Shown here: positions 16,186 to 27,229 of the stretch, piece by piece | Numbering within the stretch: position 1 is the stretch's first letter | Layout: every line of letters starts with the position of its first letter | Assembly: GCF_011302055.1 (NCBI RefSeq) | Contig: NZ_CP049871.1 | Location: 1,260,501 to 1,324,500, forward strand | Length of the DNA: 64,000 bases | Direction of reading: 5' to 3' | From: Sphingomonas sinipercae | GTDB taxonomy: Bacteria; Pseudomonadota; Alphaproteobacteria; Sphingomonadales; Sphingomonadaceae | Notes under the pieces: model-generated | Databases searched by the model: none | The model's input: only the letters and a program-made list of their open reading frames with translations | What the model was told of the DNA's origin: nothing | Position numbers and translations under genes: made by a program

Positions 16186-18041
16186 TGGACACCGTCGTCC
16201 TCCTGGCCGCCAAATCTTTCCTGGTTGCCGGCGCTGCGCTGCTTCTGCTTCGACTGATGCGCGACCGTTCGGCCGCGGACCGGAGCTGGATCGCCCACTT
16301 GGCGCTGGCCGCCCTCCTCGTCCTGCCGTTAGCGGCTTGGGCCCTGCCCTCCTACGACGTCGCCGGCCCCAGCTTCCTGGTAGGCGAGCCGCAACCGCTA
16401 CCCGCTTCGGCGCCGATCGAAGTGGCAATCGCTGACGAAGTTTCCACCAGCCTCGCGGCGCCTGAAGCAGCCGCTGCGGCCCCTTCGACACTGTCCCAGG
16501 TCGATTGGCCCTTCTGGGGCTATGTCCTGCCCGCGGGCTTGCTGATGTTGCTGACCGCGATCGCGCTTGGCCGGCTGTTCGTGCTCAAGGCCCGCGCGAC
16601 CGTGCTCGTTGAGCCGCATTGGCTGACCGCCTTGGCGCGGGCGCAGCAGCGCATGGGGTTTAAGCACGGGACGGCCTTGCTGACGAGCGATGAGCTTCCT
16701 TCGCCGATCAGCTGGGGCGTGGTCCGTCCGGTGATCCTGCTCAATCGCGACGCCGCCAATTCGCGGGACGAGGCGGAAGCGATCATCACGCACGAGCTCG
16801 CCCACGTGGCGAGGCTGGACTGGGCCAAGTTGATGATTTCGCGCCTTGCGGTCGCGCTCTTCTGGTTCAATCCGCTGGTCTGGCTACTCGCCCGCGAAGC
16901 CCACCAGCTACGCGAGGAAGCCGCCGACGACGCCGTCCTCGCCGCCGACATTGAAGACACCGACTATGCCAAGCTGCTGGTGGGCGTCGCCCGTCACGAA
17001 TGTCGCGGCTTGCTAATCGGGGCCCATGGCGTGGCTCCGGGCCGCAACTCCCTCTCGCGCCGGATCAAGCGCGTCCTCGACGTCGCCGCCAAGCGGGCGC
17101 CCGGTGGATGGCGCTGGACCTCCGCAGCCGGCTTCTTCGCCGCGGGAATGTCGGTGCCGGTGGCGGCGCTCAACCTGGTCGCTCCAACGGTGGCCGTCGC
17201 GGAAGCGCCCCGTCAGTCGCAATCGGACCGTTATTACGGCAGCGCCGAAACGCTCGATACATCAAGTGGAACTGGCGGCCAGGCGGCGGCAATCGCCCAG
17301 ACGGCGGCGATCGCCGAAACCGCCGCGGCCGCAGCCGAGGCAGCAGCTGCAGCAGGTGTGGCGTCGGTCGCCAGCGTTCCGGAAGGCTTTGTGGCCCGCG
17401 CGCCAGGCGGTGCGAGCGTCACAACGCGTGACGGACGGACGGTCCTTCGCAACCCCGACGGCGCCACGGTCACCATCGAAGCGACCGATCGCAACGGCCG
17501 GCGGCGGACGGTCCTGCGCGCACCAGGTGGCGCCATGGTCACTTTTGACGACGTCAGGCGCGTGCCAGGGCTGATGGCGGCGGCCCAGCCGTTGCCACGC
17601 TCGCCTCGCGACCGGGCGGATCGGATGGTCGACATGGCTGTCGCTGGTGTCACGCCCGCTTACGCGGCGTCCATTCGTGCTGCTGCCCCGCAGCTTCGCA
17701 ACGTTAGCGACGACGAGCTGATCGATTTGAAAGCGCTCGGGGTTAATTCCAACTACATCCGGGACCTTGCTGCGGCGGGCTTCAAAAACCTCAACGCAGA
17801 TTCGATAACGGATGCTCGCGGCGCAGGCCTGACAGGCCAATACGTGCGGGAAATCGCAAAGGCCGGATATGCGAACCTCAGCCTTGATGAACTGACCGAG
17901 ATGCGAGCTGTCGGAGTGACCGCGGCATACATCCGCAAGCTGCGCGCTGCAGGATACTCCGGCCTCTCGGTCGACAAGCTGGTCGAACTTCGCGCGGTCG
18001 GGGTCGGCCACAACGACGCGCCTGACGACGACGGCGGCTGA
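16185..18041 (+). CDS. M56 (BlaR1-like) membrane metalloprotease with a repeat-containing C-terminal region
   Basis: The 618-residue protein is the signal transducer partner of the BlaI-type repressor. Hydrophobic segments lie near 5-23, 35-54, 110-134, 217-236 and 312-332. The gluzincin site HELAH is at 203-207 (ITHELAHVARLDW), with a likely third ligand in REEAADDA near 245. After the last membrane segment there is no penicillin-binding domain: no SxxK/SxN/KTG set is seen. Instead come an Ala-rich stretch (367-392), two related short units (APGGASVT...VLRNPDGATVT and VLRAPGGAMVT, about 406-455), and four helical repeats of about 29 residues (487-604). The sensed ligand is unknown and probably not a beta-lactam. 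Confidence 0.88.
   Translation: MDTVVLLAAKSFLVAGAALLLLRLMRDRSAADRSWIAHLALAALLVLPLAAWALPSYDVAGPSFLVGEPQPLPASAPIEVAIADEVSTSLAAPEAAAAAPSTLSQVDWPFWGYVLPAGLLMLLTAIALGRLFVLKARATVLVEPHWLTALARAQQRMGFKHGTALLTSDELPSPISWGVVRPVILLNRDAANSRDEAEAIITHELAHVARLDWAKLMISRLAVALFWFNPLVWLLAREAHQLREEAADDAVLAADIEDTDYAKLLVGVARHECRGLLIGAHGVAPGRNSLSRRIKRVLDVAAKRAPGGWRWTSAAGFFAAGMSVPVAALNLVAPTVAVAEAPRQSQSDRYYGSAETLDTSSGTGGQAAAIAQTAAIAETAAAAAEAAAAAGVASVASVPEGFVARAPGGASVTTRDGRTVLRNPDGATVTIEATDRNGRRRTVLRAPGGAMVTFDDVRRVPGLMAAAQPLPRSPRDRADRMVDMAVAGVTPAYAASIRAAAPQLRNVSDDELIDLKALGVNSNYIRDLAAAGFKNLNADSITDARGAGLTGQYVREIAKAGYANLSLDELTEMRAVGVTAAYIRKLRAAGYSGLSVDKLVELRAVGVGHNDAPDDDGG
17643..17996 (+). repeat. Four ~29-residue helical repeats coded in the M56 protease gene
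   Basis: The protein has a degenerate first unit (about 487-517) and three units of exactly 29 residues (518-546, 547-575, 576-604). The shared pattern is G-[VL]-x3-Y-[IV]-R-x-[LI]-x-x-A-G-[FY]-x-x-L-x-x-D-x-[LI]-x-x-x-R. The units are in the region after the last membrane segment. Helical repeats of this kind usually bind protein or peptide partners (inference). Confidence 0.85.
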
Positions 18042-18218
18042 TCGCCAAAGGCTTCTGTCGTCTACTTAAAAGCCAGGCGTCACACCGGATCAGTCGGTTC
18101 TGCCGCCCTGGCCTCGGCAAGCTCATTTAATTTCAAACCAGCGGCGTCGAAGCGGCACCATCCTCGGCGTCGATAGAAGGCCTGCGCCAGTCCAGATTAG
18201 AGTTTCAGGGGGGATGTT

Positions 18219-20315
18219 ATGATGCGTATCTATCGGGCCAGCCTGCTTGCGAGCGCGATCGCTTTCGCACCGGCAACTGGCCACGCACAGGCGTCCGAGA
18301 CGCCGAGCGACCCGGCCGTCGTTCCGGGACCGGCGGCGACGCCCGTGCTCGGCAAGCGGGTCTACGTTGTTGGTGACTTTGCGCGGTACGCGCCGAAGAC
18401 AGCTTACGACCTGTTGCAACAGGTGCCGGGCTTCACGATCCGCTCTGCAAGCCAGGACCGCGGCCTCGGCCAGGCTTCCGAAAACGTACTGATCAACGGC
18501 CAGCGCGTCGCCAACAAGTCCGGCGGCGCAATCGATCAGTTGCAGAATGTGTCGGTGAACAGTGTCGAACGGATCGAGATTGTCGACGCATCCGCCCTGG
18601 GCATTGCGGGACTGTCGGGCCAAGTCGCGAACGTGGTCTTGAGCAGCGCTGCCAAGCCTTCGGGCAATTTCGAATATGCCCCTTCCTTCCGGGCCCATTA
18701 CACGAAGCCTGCCCTCTTGGCGGGGTCGGTCAGCTATTCGGGCAAGTCGGGACCGGTCGATTACACGCTGTCGGCGAAGTATAATCCCGGACGCGGAGGT
18801 TTTGGCGGCCCGGTCCTGATCTACGACGGGAACGGCGTGCTTACCGAGACTCGGGACGAAGCGTATTTCTCCCAGTTCGAGCAACCGGTCTTCCAGGCGA
18901 AGTTCGGCTTGGACGGACCCGGCACTTCGATCGGAAACCTCACCTTGGGTTACGGCCCCTATTGGGGTCCAGGGCGACAGCTCGACCGGCGAGTTTCAGT
19001 CAGCGGTGAGACGAGTGCCCGGGATATCAGGACGACCAACACCGGATATGTGTTCGACGCCAATGCGGACTATGAGTTCGCGTTCGGGCCGGGCCGGCTG
19101 AAGGTCATCGGCGTTCGCCACTTCGACCATGAACCGCTGGTCAATACGCGGGTCGATACGTTCGACAGCGGAGCGCCGGCGCAAGGCGTCCGGTTCGATC
19201 GCAACACCCGCATCGGTGAATCGATCGGTCGCGGTGAATATTCCTGGAAAACGGGAAAGAACGACTGGCAGGTCTCAATCGAGCGGGCGTTCAATTCGCT
19301 CGACCAGAAAGGAAGGCTTTTCCTGCTCGATTCATCGGGCGAATTCGTCGAGACCGATTATCCGCAAGGGACTGGCAAGGTGACCGAGGTTCGTTACGAA
19401 GCCATCGGCACTCTCAGCCGGCCCCTGACCTCGAACCTCGACCTGCAAGTGGCCGGCGGCGCCGAGGTATCGACGCTCGACCGGGTTGATGACGACCAAG
19501 CGGCGCGCAAGTTCTTCCGGCCCAAGGGCAGCCTGACGCTGGGCTGGCGCCCGGCCAACGGCTGGGATGCAAGCCTGAAAATCCGCCGGCACGTCGGGCA
19601 GATCAGCTTCTACGATTTTCTCTCCCAACCGAAGCTTAGCCAGGACAAGGAAAGCGCCGGCAATCCCGACCTCGTGCCACCGCAAAGTTGGCGGCTCGAT
19701 ACCGAAGTAGGCCGCGATCTTGGGCCCTGGGGTAAAACCAGGCTCAATCTCCATTACTACCGCGTTGAAGACATCGTCGACGTCATCCCCATTGGCGTGG
19801 GCGGCGAAGGCGTCGGCAACCTGCCCCGCGCGGACCGGCTTGGGTTTGAAAGCATCAGCACGATCCAGTTCGACCCGATCGGATGGACTGGCGGCAAGGT
19901 CGACCTTTCATTCGGTGCCGAGCGTACGTCCGTCCGAGATCCGCTCACCGGCGAGAAGCGCTCCATCAGCGGGGTTCGCGACCGCTGGATGAGCTTCGAA
20001 GTCCGGCATGACATTCCGCGCACGCAGATCGCCTGGAACGCCTTCGTCAATCACAACCACTATGGGCGCTACTATTATCCGACCGAGATCTCCCAGAATC
20101 TCGATCTGCCGTGGATCGCAGGATTTGGAGTCGAGCATAAGAACATCCGCGGCCTTGCGGTGCGGCTCTCCGTCGACAACGTCCTTAACGGCCGGCACCT
20201 GGTCGATCGGATCGTTTACGAAGGATATCGCAATCAGACCCCGGTCTCGTACCGGCAAAAGCAGGACCAGCTCGTCGGCCCCATTTTCAACCTCAATATT
20301 CGCGGCAGTTTCTAG
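18219..20315 (+). CDS. TonB-dependent receptor (plug plus beta-barrel)
   Basis: The 698-residue protein has a signal peptide (MMRIYRASLLASAIAFAPA, cleavage near HAQA), a plug domain with TAYDLLQQVPGFTIR, ENVLINGQRVANKSGG and VERIEIVDASALG, a long barrel, and a C-terminal beta-signal ending in Phe (FNLNIRGSF). A strong SD (GGGGGG) precedes the ATG. It has the short plug seen in a sphingomonad-rich receptor group. The substrate cannot be named. A paralogue at 23.1 kb shares the plug motifs (VPGFT, NG-R-SSK, VxRVEV) and barrel motifs (FYDF, SAGN, L.P). The two flank a membrane regulator, suggesting one module. Confidence 0.87.
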   Translation: MMRIYRASLLASAIAFAPATGHAQASETPSDPAVVPGPAATPVLGKRVYVVGDFARYAPKTAYDLLQQVPGFTIRSASQDRGLGQASENVLINGQRVANKSGGAIDQLQNVSVNSVERIEIVDASALGIAGLSGQVANVVLSSAAKPSGNFEYAPSFRAHYTKPALLAGSVSYSGKSGPVDYTLSAKYNPGRGGFGGPVLIYDGNGVLTETRDEAYFSQFEQPVFQAKFGLDGPGTSIGNLTLGYGPYWGPGRQLDRRVSVSGETSARDIRTTNTGYVFDANADYEFAFGPGRLKVIGVRHFDHEPLVNTRVDTFDSGAPAQGVRFDRNTRIGESIGRGEYSWKTGKNDWQVSIERAFNSLDQKGRLFLLDSSGEFVETDYPQGTGKVTEVRYEAIGTLSRPLTSNLDLQVAGGAEVSTLDRVDDDQAARKFFRPKGSLTLGWRPANGWDASLKIRRHVGQISFYDFLSQPKLSQDKESAGNPDLVPPQSWRLDTEVGRDLGPWGKTRLNLHYYRVEDIVDVIPIGVGGEGVGNLPRADRLGFESISTIQFDPIGWTGGKVDLSFGAERTSVRDPLTGEKRSISGVRDRWMSFEVRHDIPRTQIAWNAFVNHNHYGRYYYPTEISQNLDLPWIAGFGVEHKNIRGLAVRLSVDNVLNGRHLVDRIVYEGYRNQTPVSYRQKQDQLVGPIFNLNIRGSF

Positions 20316-20366
20316 ATTGGCGGGCGGCTGGCAATCCGTCTTGCCGCTAGCTACCGTCCCGAACCG

Positions 20367-23012
20367 ATGGCGGATCAGGGGAAAAGCAGGACTCTATTGT
20401 GGCCGAGCGACCTTGCGCTCGACCTGCTGGGCCCTGTCCGGCTTCGCAACCTAGCCGGCGAGGACCAAACTCCCCGCTCACGCAAGGCCCGCGCGGTGCT
20501 GGCTATCGTCACGCTTTCGCCGCGGCCGGTTCCGCGCGAGGTGCTCGCCGACCTGCTTTGGGGCGACCGCGGAGACGAGCAGGCCAAGGCGAGCCTCAGG
20601 CAGTCACTCTATGAGCTTCGCCAACTTGGCGCCGCCGGATATCTGAACATCAGCCGCGAGGCCGTGGCACTGGGCACGAAGCGGCTTCAGACGGATGTGG
20701 GCTTGCTTGAACGGCAGGCCGACGGCAACGATGCCGACGCGCTTATCGAGAGCCTGCGCGGCGTGTCGATGCCGATCCTCGGGTCGATCGACGACTTGAG
20801 CCCGCAACTCGACAACTGGCTGCGCGAAGCGCGAAGCTCGATCATTCGGCAGATTACCGGGCACGGCGAGCGTGCCGCAAACCATTGCATCGCCCAAGGC
20901 GACGGACGACGGGCCCGCCTCCTTGCCGATGAATTGGAACGTCTCGATCCGCTGGACCAGGACGCTGCACGCATCGGAATCATGGCCGATCTTGCGTGCG
21001 GGGACGAAGCGGCGGCCAGACGGCGATTCAAGCGCATCGACCAGCGGTTGCGGGAAGAACTGGGGTCGCCCGCTTCGCCCGACCTGTCCGTCCTTCTCGG
21101 CCCTTGCGGAAAAGCCGAGACGCGCGGCGAGCCTAAGCCGCAGCAACTGACGGCACCCGACGAAGCTCGCCAGGCACGTCCCTGGCAACGCCGCCGGCTT
21201 TCCGTCATCGTCGTCCTCATCGCTGCCTGCGCCGCCGCGCTCTTCGGCGTGTACCGCGCCACCTTGCGCGCCGAGACCCCGACGATCGCCGTGCTTCCCT
21301 TCGACGAGGTTGGCGGGAAGCAGGGTTACTTCGCCGCCGGCGTGTCGGACGAAGTGCTCAACCTGTTGTCCAACCAATCCAACCTGAAATTGATGGGACG
21401 GCTCACGGCCCAGGAGATCGGCGAGCGCCCAAATCCTATCGAGGTCGCCCGCGACCTTGGCGTGACACACTTGCTGGATGGAAGCATTCGAAGCTCCAGC
21501 GACCGGCTCTTGGTCATCGTCCGGCTAACGCGGGTCGCAGACGGCGCCCAGCTGTGGTCGGAGCGCTACGAGCGCCGCGCCGGCGATATCTTCGCTGTGC
21601 AGGCGGAGATCGCCAAGGCCGTCGCCGGACGCCTGTCCCGGTCGCTGATGCCCGCCGTCCAGCACCCGACCTCGCCGGTCGTCTACGAGCTCTATCTCGC
21701 CGCTCGCCGATTAGCGCGGGAGCGCCGCGACCTGACGTTGACGGAAGCCGATCGCCTGCTCCGCCGAGCCATCCGCCTCGACCCCAATTACGCGCCGCCA
21801 TATGCGGAGCTCGCACAGGTGCTCATGCTGCGAAGCGACCACCCGACGGCTTATGGCACCATCCCGATCGTGCAGGCGCAGCAGGAAGCCGGGCAATTCG
21901 CGCGCAAGGCGATCGCGCTCGATCCCAACCTTGGCGACGGCTACGCGGCCTTGGGCCTCATTTCGCTCAACCTCGACGGGCATTCCGAGCCGTATATGCG
22001 CAAGGCCGTGGCACTGAGCCCGCAACGGCCCGAGTTCCACCGCTGGCATGGCGAAACGCTGGCCGCGCTCGACCGCAATGACGAGGCGGTGGAGGAGTTC
22101 CGCCAGGCGGTGGAGATCGATCCCCTGTGGGGCCTCAACTACGACCACTTGATCGGCGCCCTCTTCGCCGTCGGCCGAAACGACGAGGCGCGCAGGCAGG
22201 TGCAGCGTTTCCTTGCGCTAAGCACGGACGCGCGCGCGAAGAACCTGGTCGTGCTCTCCCTTCGCAAGCTGCAGTCGGATCTCGCCGGCCAGCTGCAAGC
22301 GGCCCGCGCCTTGTGGAAAGCTTATCCGAACGAGCGCCAGATGCGCTTCAACCTCGCCGCGATCCTCGCCCAACTGGGCGAGCGCCGCCAGTCGGCCGAT
22401 CTGGTCGGCTTCGACCCATTAGCCAAGGCGGCCTTGACCGGCGACGGCGCCGAACTTGAGCGGCAGTCCGAGAAACTTGGGGCAAGCTTCTGGAATCAAT
22501 CGCGGTTGTGGAATGCGACCGCGCTCCTGATTAGGGACGGCCGATCCGCTGCCGTCGTTCGCTTCTACGATCGCAACCGCAACGACCTGGCCAGCAATAA
22601 CGGCGGCGAAATCGCCGTTCCCGAAGCCATCGTCGCCTTGCGCAATACGGGCCGGAACGCCGACGCCGCGGCCCTGCTTCGCCAATTGGAAGCAAGCAAT
22701 GCGCGCTTGCCCAACAAAGGATTCCTGCAGAAACGAAAGGTCGTCAGGCAGGCGGCGATCGCGGCCCTCAACGGCGATGACGCGCAGGCGTTGGCCTTGC
22801 TGGACGCGGGGTCCCGGCGCCGGCCGTTCGACCTGATCGGCATCCCGGCAGCTTCGATCCGCTTCGATCCGGTCTTTGGGCGACTGGCGGACAACCCCCG
22901 CTTCGATCCTATCGACGATCGCATCTTGCAGGCCGTGAACCGTGAGCGCGCCAGGGCCGGGCTGCAGCCGCTCAGCCGCGAGGCCTGGCGCAGAGACAAT
23001 CTGACGATTTGA
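20367..23012 (+). CDS. Membrane-spanning SARP-like regulator with TolB-like and TPR domains
   Basis: The 881-residue protein combines an N-terminal OmpR/SARP-type winged helix (about 17-108; RKARAVLAIVTLSP, EVLADLLWGD, ASLRQSLYELRQLG), a BTAD-like helical region (about 110-245), one transmembrane helix (about 278-296) and a periplasmic part. That part starts with a TolB/FlgO-like N-terminal domain (TPTIAVLPFDEVG, ARDLGVTHLLDGSIR, LWSERYERRAGDIFAVQ) and continues as tetratricopeptide repeats to the end. This is a CadC/ToxR-like one-component layout: DNA binding inside, sensing outside. It starts 51 nt after one TonB-dependent receptor gene and ends 86 nt before another, so it probably controls one or both (inference). 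Confidence 0.82.
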   Translation: MADQGKSRTLLWPSDLALDLLGPVRLRNLAGEDQTPRSRKARAVLAIVTLSPRPVPREVLADLLWGDRGDEQAKASLRQSLYELRQLGAAGYLNISREAVALGTKRLQTDVGLLERQADGNDADALIESLRGVSMPILGSIDDLSPQLDNWLREARSSIIRQITGHGERAANHCIAQGDGRRARLLADELERLDPLDQDAARIGIMADLACGDEAAARRRFKRIDQRLREELGSPASPDLSVLLGPCGKAETRGEPKPQQLTAPDEARQARPWQRRRLSVIVVLIAACAAALFGVYRATLRAETPTIAVLPFDEVGGKQGYFAAGVSDEVLNLLSNQSNLKLMGRLTAQEIGERPNPIEVARDLGVTHLLDGSIRSSSDRLLVIVRLTRVADGAQLWSERYERRAGDIFAVQAEIAKAVAGRLSRSLMPAVQHPTSPVVYELYLAARRLARERRDLTLTEADRLLRRAIRLDPNYAPPYAELAQVLMLRSDHPTAYGTIPIVQAQQEAGQFARKAIALDPNLGDGYAALGLISLNLDGHSEPYMRKAVALSPQRPEFHRWHGETLAALDRNDEAVEEFRQAVEIDPLWGLNYDHLIGALFAVGRNDEARRQVQRFLALSTDARAKNLVVLSLRKLQSDLAGQLQAARALWKAYPNERQMRFNLAAILAQLGERRQSADLVGFDPLAKAALTGDGAELERQSEKLGASFWNQSRLWNATALLIRDGRSAAVVRFYDRNRNDLASNNGGEIAVPEAIVALRNTGRNADAAALLRQLEASNARLPNKGFLQKRKVVRQAAIAALNGDDAQALALLDAGSRRRPFDLIGIPAASIRFDPVFGRLADNPRFDPIDDRILQAVNRERARAGLQPLSREAWRRDNLTI

Positions 23013-23098
23013 CGAACAATTGACGGTGCTTTCACGAAAGCGCTGACGCTGACCCGCTAGCGCGCTTTTTCGCAAATCAACTCGCGGAGAGTGCGTTC

Positions 23099-25336
23099 AT
23101 GAGTGCCATCGACCCCGTTCGTCGAACTTGGGTAGCGGAAAATCAGGATCCGGAAACACTTCGCCCCGCCCAATTGCGGAGGTTCCCGATCCAACGCCGA
23201 TCTTCCCTGGCCCTGACCGTCTCGCTCCTCGCCTTGACGTATCCCGGTCCCGCGCTCGCACAGACGGCGACGAACGCCGCGCCCAGCGCCAACGGCGCCC
23301 GGACGACGATTTATGACGCCGCTTTCTTCGCGCCGTTCGCGCCGCGCACCGCGCTGGACATCGCCCGCCGAGTTCCCGGCTTCACGCTGGATCTTGGCAC
23401 CGGCCAGGGCGATGACGACGCCGATGTCCGGGGTTTTGCGGGGACTGCGGGCAACGTCGTATTCAACGGCGCACGCCCTAGTTCCAAGGCGGAATCGCTG
23501 GAAACCCTCCTCGCCCGGATACCTGCGCAGCGCGTGGTTCGGGTCGAGGTCGGGTCGGGCGACCTGTTCGGCTCCGATTATTCCGGGAAAAGCCAGGTCA
23601 TCAATATCGTTATGTCGGCCGAGGCCGGGGTCGACGCCAATATCACCGCGTCCGTGCAGCGCCGCTATGAGGGCACGATCAACTCGGACATCTCGGCTTC
23701 CGCGCTGCTTCGCCGCGGCGCTTCCACGATCAACGTGTCCGCCGGAACCGGGCGCAACCATGAGATGGAGGAAGGCACCGATACGGTGACTGGTGCGGTA
23801 GCCGGGGAGTTCCGCGAGTTTCGCCGCAAGTTCAATGACATCTTCAACCGCGATCCCTACGTCGCGGGCAGCTGGGCTCTGGAGCGCGAGTCCGACAATG
23901 CCCTGCGGTTCAATGCCCGCTGGCAACCGAGCCGCCTGGATCTGTTTCAACGCAACCGCGTCACTCCGGCCAACGGCGCGCCGCATGATGACGTGCTCGT
24001 CCAGCGTTACCGGCGCCCGGTCATCGAGGTCGGCGGCGACATAACGCGCCCGCTTGCCGGCGGCGCAATGAAACTGGTCGCGCTCGCCACCCGGCGCAAG
24101 CGCACCGACTTCGAAGCCTATGACCTGCGCGATGGGCTGGAGAGCGACGGCGCCACTACCATCGGCGGCTACGAACAGACGCTCGATGCCCGTCGTGACG
24201 AGACGATCGGCCGAGTTAGCTGGACCCGCTCCAACCTTGCCGGTTTCTCGGTGGAGGCCGGCGCCGAAGCCGCACTCAACACGCTCGACAGCTCGCTGCT
24301 GGTTTACGAAATCGACGAGAATGGCGAGAAAATCCCGATCGACCTGAACATCAAGGATGCCCAGGTCCGAGAAACGCGCGGCGAGCTGTTTTTCAGCGCC
24401 GGCCGCAACCTTTCGCCCGCGCTTCGGATCGACGGCGGCGTCAATGTCGAATTTTCCCGCCTGAAAGTCCGCGGCGATGCCCAGGCCGACCGCAAGCTGC
24501 GCTTCCTGAAGCCCAACCTGGCCGTGGACTGGAAGTTTGGCGGCGGCTGGCACAGCCGGCTGTCGGTCCGGCGCACGGTCGCCCAGCTCGATTTCTACGA
24601 CTTTGTCAGCGCGGTCCAGCTTTCGACCGATCAGTTCAGCGCCGGGAACGAGAATCTGCAGCCGCAGCGGACCTGGGAAGTGCGGTTGCTCGCTGAGCGC
24701 CCCATCCTTGGCGACGGGCTGATCAAACTCGACCTTGGCCACGACCGGGTCAGCATGCTTCAGGACCGCATCCTGATCTTCGACGAGGATGGAAAGGGCT
24801 TCGACGCGCCGGGTAATCTGGGCCGCGGAACCCGTTCCTTCGCGACCCTGACGATCGACGCGCCTTTGTCGCGGCTGTGGTCGGGGCTTCGCGCAAAGTT
24901 CGACGCCACTGTCCAGCGCACGCGGGTCGAAGACCCGATCTCCGGCGAAGACCGCAACTTCAGCGGCTTTTTTCCCGATTGGACGTGGCGGGTCGATGTC
25001 CGCCGCGACGCCGACCGCTGGTCCTACGGCCTGGCGCTAGACGATCGCAGTTCGATCACCTTCTTCCGGACCGATGAATTCGATGCCAACTTCAACGGCC
25101 GGCCCTATACCAGCGCTTTCGCAGAATTCCGGCCCTCCGCTCGAAGCTCCATCACCTTCGACGTCGACAATTTGCTCGAATCGGTCGGCAGCCGTTCGCG
25201 CCGGTTGTTCAGCCCGAACCGGGCGGAGCCGACGGATATCGAGGACGAGTTCCGTGAGCGTAATCGCCACGCCAGTTTCCGAGTGACGCTCAAACACAGC
25301 TTCGGGGGCGGCGCGGCCGCCTCGCCGGGGAACTGA
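23099..25336 (+). CDS. TonB-dependent receptor, paralogue of the 18.2-kb receptor
   Basis: The 745-residue receptor has an unusually long N-terminal region: about 33 polar residues precede the hydrophobic signal core ([18 protein letters not shown], cleavage near ALAQ). The SD GGAGAG 9 nt upstream supports the ATG at 23099. The plug carries [29 protein letters not shown] and [15 protein letters not shown]. The barrel has [13 protein letters not shown] and [15 protein letters not shown], closely matching the first receptor. The beta-signal FRVTLKHSF is followed by ten extra residues ([10 protein letters not shown]), which is atypical because the last barrel strand usually ends the chain. The substrate is unknown. 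Confidence 0.86.
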   Translation: MSAIDPVRRTWVAENQDPETLRPAQLRRFPIQRRSSLALTVSLLALTYPGPALAQTATNAAPSANGARTTIYDAAFFAPFAPRTALDIARRVPGFTLDLGTGQGDDDADVRGFAGTAGNVVFNGARPSSKAESLETLLARIPAQRVVRVEVGSGDLFGSDYSGKSQVINIVMSAEAGVDANITASVQRRYEGTINSDISASALLRRGASTINVSAGTGRNHEMEEGTDTVTGAVAGEFREFRRKFNDIFNRDPYVAGSWALERESDNALRFNARWQPSRLDLFQRNRVTPANGAPHDDVLVQRYRRPVIEVGGDITRPLAGGAMKLVALATRRKRTDFEAYDLRDGLESDGATTIGGYEQTLDARRDETIGRVSWTRSNLAGFSVEAGAEAALNTLDSSLLVYEIDENGEKIPIDLNIKDAQVRETRGELFFSAGRNLSPALRIDGGVNVEFSRLKVRGDAQADRKLRFLKPNLAVDWKFGGGWHSRLSVRRTVAQLDFYDFVSAVQLSTDQFSAGNENLQPQRTWEVRLLAERPILGDGLIKLDLGHDRVSMLQDRILIFDEDGKGFDAPGNLGRGTRSFATLTIDAPLSRLWSGLRAKFDATVQRTRVEDPISGEDRNFSGFFPDWTWRVDVRRDADRWSYGLALDDRSSITFFRTDEFDANFNGRPYTSAFAEFRPSARSSITFDVDNLLESVGSRSRRLFSPNRAEPTDIEDEFRERNRHASFRVTLKHSFGGGAAASPGN

Positions 25337-25357
25337 ACCGGGACTGGCGGACGGGCC

Positions 25358-25377
25358 GCCGCCTCGCTAGAGGCGGC
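25358..25377 (+). terminator. Hairpin after the second receptor gene
   Basis: GCCGCCTC-GCTA-GAGGCGGC is a perfect 8-bp stem with a 4-nt loop, 22 nt after the receptor stop and 31 nt before the acyl-CoA dehydrogenase start. There is no T-tract after it, so it may be a weak or Rho-assisted terminator, or an mRNA-stabilising hairpin. Confidence 0.45.
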
Positions 25378-25407
25378 GCATCCGTTAACTTCCAAGGCGA
25401 TCCTCGC

Positions 25408-26598
<1,191 letters not shown>

Positions 26599-26653
26599 CC
26601 CTGTTTACATTTCCGGCGTAAGATCGGCCCCGGGGTTTTAGGGGGCATTGTCC

Positions 26654-27226
26654 ATGAGTCTTACGGGCTGGATCATCGTCGGCGTAATCGTCCTGCTGCT
26701 GCTTTACGCGGTCGCGGTGTACAACCGGCTCGTACGGCTTCGCGCGCTGGTGAAAGAGGCCTTCAGCGGCATCACCGTGCAGCTGCGCCGCCGGGCCGAT
26801 CTCATCCCCAACCTCGTACAGACCGTCCAGGGCTATGCGACGCACGAGCGGCAGGTGCTGGATGAAGTCATCGCCCATCGGGCCGATGCGACCAAGGCCG
26901 GAACCGTCGAAGGCACCGCGCAAGCGGACGCGCAGATGACCAGCCTGCTCGGCCGGCTGATGGTGGTTGCGGAGGCCTATCCGGACCTCAAGGCCAACAC
27001 CAACTTCCTTGAATTGCAGCAGCAGCTCGAAACGATCGAGACGGAGCTGCAAAGCTCGCGGCGCTATTACAATGCGACGGTGCGCGATCTGAACATGAAC
27101 GTGCAAAGCTTCCCGCCGGTCCTGGTTGCCCGGCCGCTCGGCTTTTCGGAAGGGCCGTTTTACCAGGACGACGACCAGTCGATCCAATCGGCGCCGAAGG
27201 TCTCGTTCCCCGCCGCTACGGCCTGA
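26654..27226 (+). CDS. lemA: LemA family membrane protein
   Basis: The 190-residue protein has one N-terminal membrane helix (SLTGWIIVGVIVLLLLYAVAVYN) and the LemA signature: LVKEAFSGITVQLRRRADLIPNLVQ, VVAEAYPDLKAN, FLELQQQLETIE, RRYYNATVRDLN. The ATG at 26654 follows an AGGGGG SD; a TTG two codons earlier is in frame but less likely. The biochemical role of LemA is poorly defined. It is paired, 3 nt apart, with a DUF2207 protein, a widely conserved arrangement. Confidence 0.93.
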   Translation: MSLTGWIIVGVIVLLLLYAVAVYNRLVRLRALVKEAFSGITVQLRRRADLIPNLVQTVQGYATHERQVLDEVIAHRADATKAGTVEGTAQADAQMTSLLGRLMVVAEAYPDLKANTNFLELQQQLETIETELQSSRRYYNATVRDLNMNVQSFPPVLVARPLGFSEGPFYQDDDQSIQSAPKVSFPAATA

Positions 27227-27229
27227 CTA

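Noticed and set aside
15805..18041. A beta-lactamase resistance operon
   Set aside because: Although BlaI and M56 proteins are present, no beta-lactamase or alternative PBP gene is adjacent, and the M56 protein lacks a penicillin-binding domain.
23057..24742. A 561-codon open frame antisense to the second TonB receptor
   Set aside because: The receptor frame has signal peptide, plug and barrel motifs; the antisense translation has none.
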